Assembly: GCA_017537925.1 (NCBI GenBank)
Contig: JAFYJW010000003.1
Coordinates: 1-50,215 of the forward strand
DNA from: Synergistes sp.
Lineage (GTDB): Bacteria > Synergistota > Synergistia > Synergistales > Synergistaceae
DNA length: 50,215 bases
Reading direction: 5' to 3'
Part shown: in pieces, positions 49,351-50,215 of the stretch
How positions within the stretch are numbered: position 1 is the first letter of the stretch
Layout: each line of letters opens with the position of its first letter
The notes under the pieces: generated by a model
The model's input: the letters and a program-made list of their open reading frames with translations, nothing else
Told to the model about the DNA's origin: nothing
The model's database searches: none
Program-made: the position numbers and the translations under genes

Positions 49351-50115
49351 ATGGGCTACAGACTATGGGACATATTGGGCGAATTGAAAAAGGATTATGA
49401 ATGGGTCGAGCTTTCGCACTCGCTGAACAATGACAGCCCCTTCTGGTCCGGTATCCCGCAGGGCTCTGTCGAACTGGCGAAGACCTGCTTCGACTGGGGC
49501 AACCCGATGCTTGAATGCCTCATCCAGACTTTCAAATTCCCCGGCCAGTTCGGAACTCACATCGACTTCCCCGGGCACTTTGTCAAAGGGCTTCCGCTTT
49601 CCGAAAAATTCGGCGCCGAGAGCCTTATATTCCCGCTCTGCGTGATCGACGTGAGAGAAAAGGTCGCGCAGGATGTACACTATGCCGTCACCGCAGCCGA
49701 CATCAAAGAGTATGAAAAAAAATACGGCGCGATTCCCGACGGCGCGTTTGTCGCGCTCCTCACCGGCTGGGCGGAAAAATGGCCCGACATGGACGCGATC
49801 TCAGGCATCGCCGAGGATGGAAGCGAGAACTTCCCCGGCTGGTCGCTGGATGCACTCAAATACATCTACGAAGTGCGGAACGCAGCCGCTAACGGTCACG
49901 AGGCTCTGGACACAGACGCCTCAAAGGAAGCCGCTGCAGCCGGAGACCTGGCCTGCGAACGTTATGTCCTCGGCAAAGGCAAATTGCAGATAGAGGTCCT
50001 CGACAACCTGGACAAAGTTGCTCCGGCAGGCGCCCTTTTGATCGCTGCATGGCCGCGCATCGAAGGCGCTACCGGGATGCCGGTGCGCGTTTTTGCGATA
50101 ACGCCCCGCAAGTAA
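49351..50115 (+). CDS. Cyclase family protein (kynurenine formamidase-like metal hydrolase)
   Basis: 254 residues of the cyclase family (kynurenine formamidase and isatin hydrolase fold). The metal motif is G-T-H70-I-D72-F-P-G-H76, preceded by an L-S-H-S-L strand. ALLTGW and YVLGKG blocks follow. Enzymes of this type hydrolyse aryl or cyclic amides, which fits amino-acid (tryptophan-type) catabolism, but the substrate is not certain. The ATG at 49351 is preferred because TTGGAGG lies seven bases upstream. The ATG two codons earlier is too close to it. It appears monocistronic with its own promoter and terminator. Confidence 0.88.
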   Translation: MGYRLWDILGELKKDYEWVELSHSLNNDSPFWSGIPQGSVELAKTCFDWGNPMLECLIQTFKFPGQFGTHIDFPGHFVKGLPLSEKFGAESLIFPLCVIDVREKVAQDVHYAVTAADIKEYEKKYGAIPDGAFVALLTGWAEKWPDMDAISGIAEDGSENFPGWSLDALKYIYEVRNAAANGHEALDTDASKEAAAAGDLACERYVLGKGKLQIEVLDNLDKVAPAGALLIAAWPRIEGATGMPVRVFAITPRK

Positions 50116-50148
50116 AACGAGAGGCGTCGGACAGCCCCGTTTTTTCGA

Positions 50149-50192
50149 GCTGCCGCCGGGATACTTTCATCTCCGGCAGCAGCCCTTTTCTT
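50149..50192 (+). terminator. Terminator after the cyclase gene
   Basis: The stem GCTGCCG/CGGCAGC (50149-50155 and 50174-50180), with additional inner pairing, is followed by AGCCCTTTTCTT. Confidence 0.65.
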
Positions 50193-50215
50193 ACGGGAAG
50201 AATCAAATAAAGAAA

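Overview
The window reads as one stretch of chromosome from an anaerobic, amino-acid-fermenting, diderm bacterium of the phylum Synergistota, most like Cloacibacillus or Synergistes. The phylum call rests on a C-terminal Synerg-CTERM sorting signal (Gly-Gly-Cys, short hydrophobic helix, basic tail) on the protein at 43410-44687. It is supported by a TonB-dependent receptor and a lipid A modification operon (so an outer membrane), and by tungstate uptake, hybrid-cluster protein, and cobalamin-dependent ribonucleotide reductase and methylmalonyl-CoA mutase. Genus is inference. No rRNA, tRNA, CRISPR array, IS element or phage gene was seen.

Layout. 1-1711: end of an FAD/2Fe-2S/4Fe-4S amine or amino-acid oxidoreductase operon. 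1853-5661 (minus): purA, a GIY-YIG protein, a small orphan and glmS. 5781-9537 (minus): tungstate ABC transporter with two paralogous binding proteins (tupA, tupB, second tupA-like, small ORF, tupC). 9538-10516: a long non-coding region holding up to three related structured RNA elements on the minus strand with promoters and terminators. 10517-12260: a metallophosphoesterase and an orphan. 12657-14288: an NSS-family sodium symporter with a 33-residue accessory protein. 14466-17287: TrkA/TrkH potassium uptake. 17460-19169: class II ribonucleotide reductase behind two NrdR boxes. 19245-19994 (minus): Asp/Glu racemase-like protein. 20346-23007 (minus): cytidylate-kinase-like protein, an RlmN with a 200-residue basic tail and a small membrane protein.

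23190-31512 (minus) is a complete L-Ara4N lipid A operon (arnT, arnB, arnC, split arnA formyltransferase and decarboxylase, arnD, arnE-like, ugd), mostly with 4-base overlaps. 31714-33096 (minus) is a uracil/xanthine permease with a LacI/PurR-like operator. 33343-34953 is a cytoplasmic gamma-glutamyltransferase. 35045-44687 is a cobalamin region: a B12 riboswitch plus terminator before mutA-mutB-meaB, then a second B12 riboswitch before a BtuB-like receptor and a secreted beta-propeller-like Synerg-CTERM protein. 44811-48428 holds a PNPOx-family protein, hcp, a ferredoxin and a divergent Crp/Fnr regulator around a perfect palindrome. 48452-50115 holds an HD-domain protein and a cyclase-family hydrolase.

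How it fits together. Cobalamin supply and use are linked: B12 riboswitches sit before both a B12 uptake receptor and a B12-consuming mutase, and the only ribonucleotide reductase here also needs B12. The best candidates for something undescribed are (1) the receptor plus Synerg-CTERM propeller, which resembles the BtuB/BtuG pair of Bacteroides but with different surface anchoring, and (2) the repeated structured leader upstream of tupA, which may be a multi-copy molybdenum/tungsten cofactor riboswitch.
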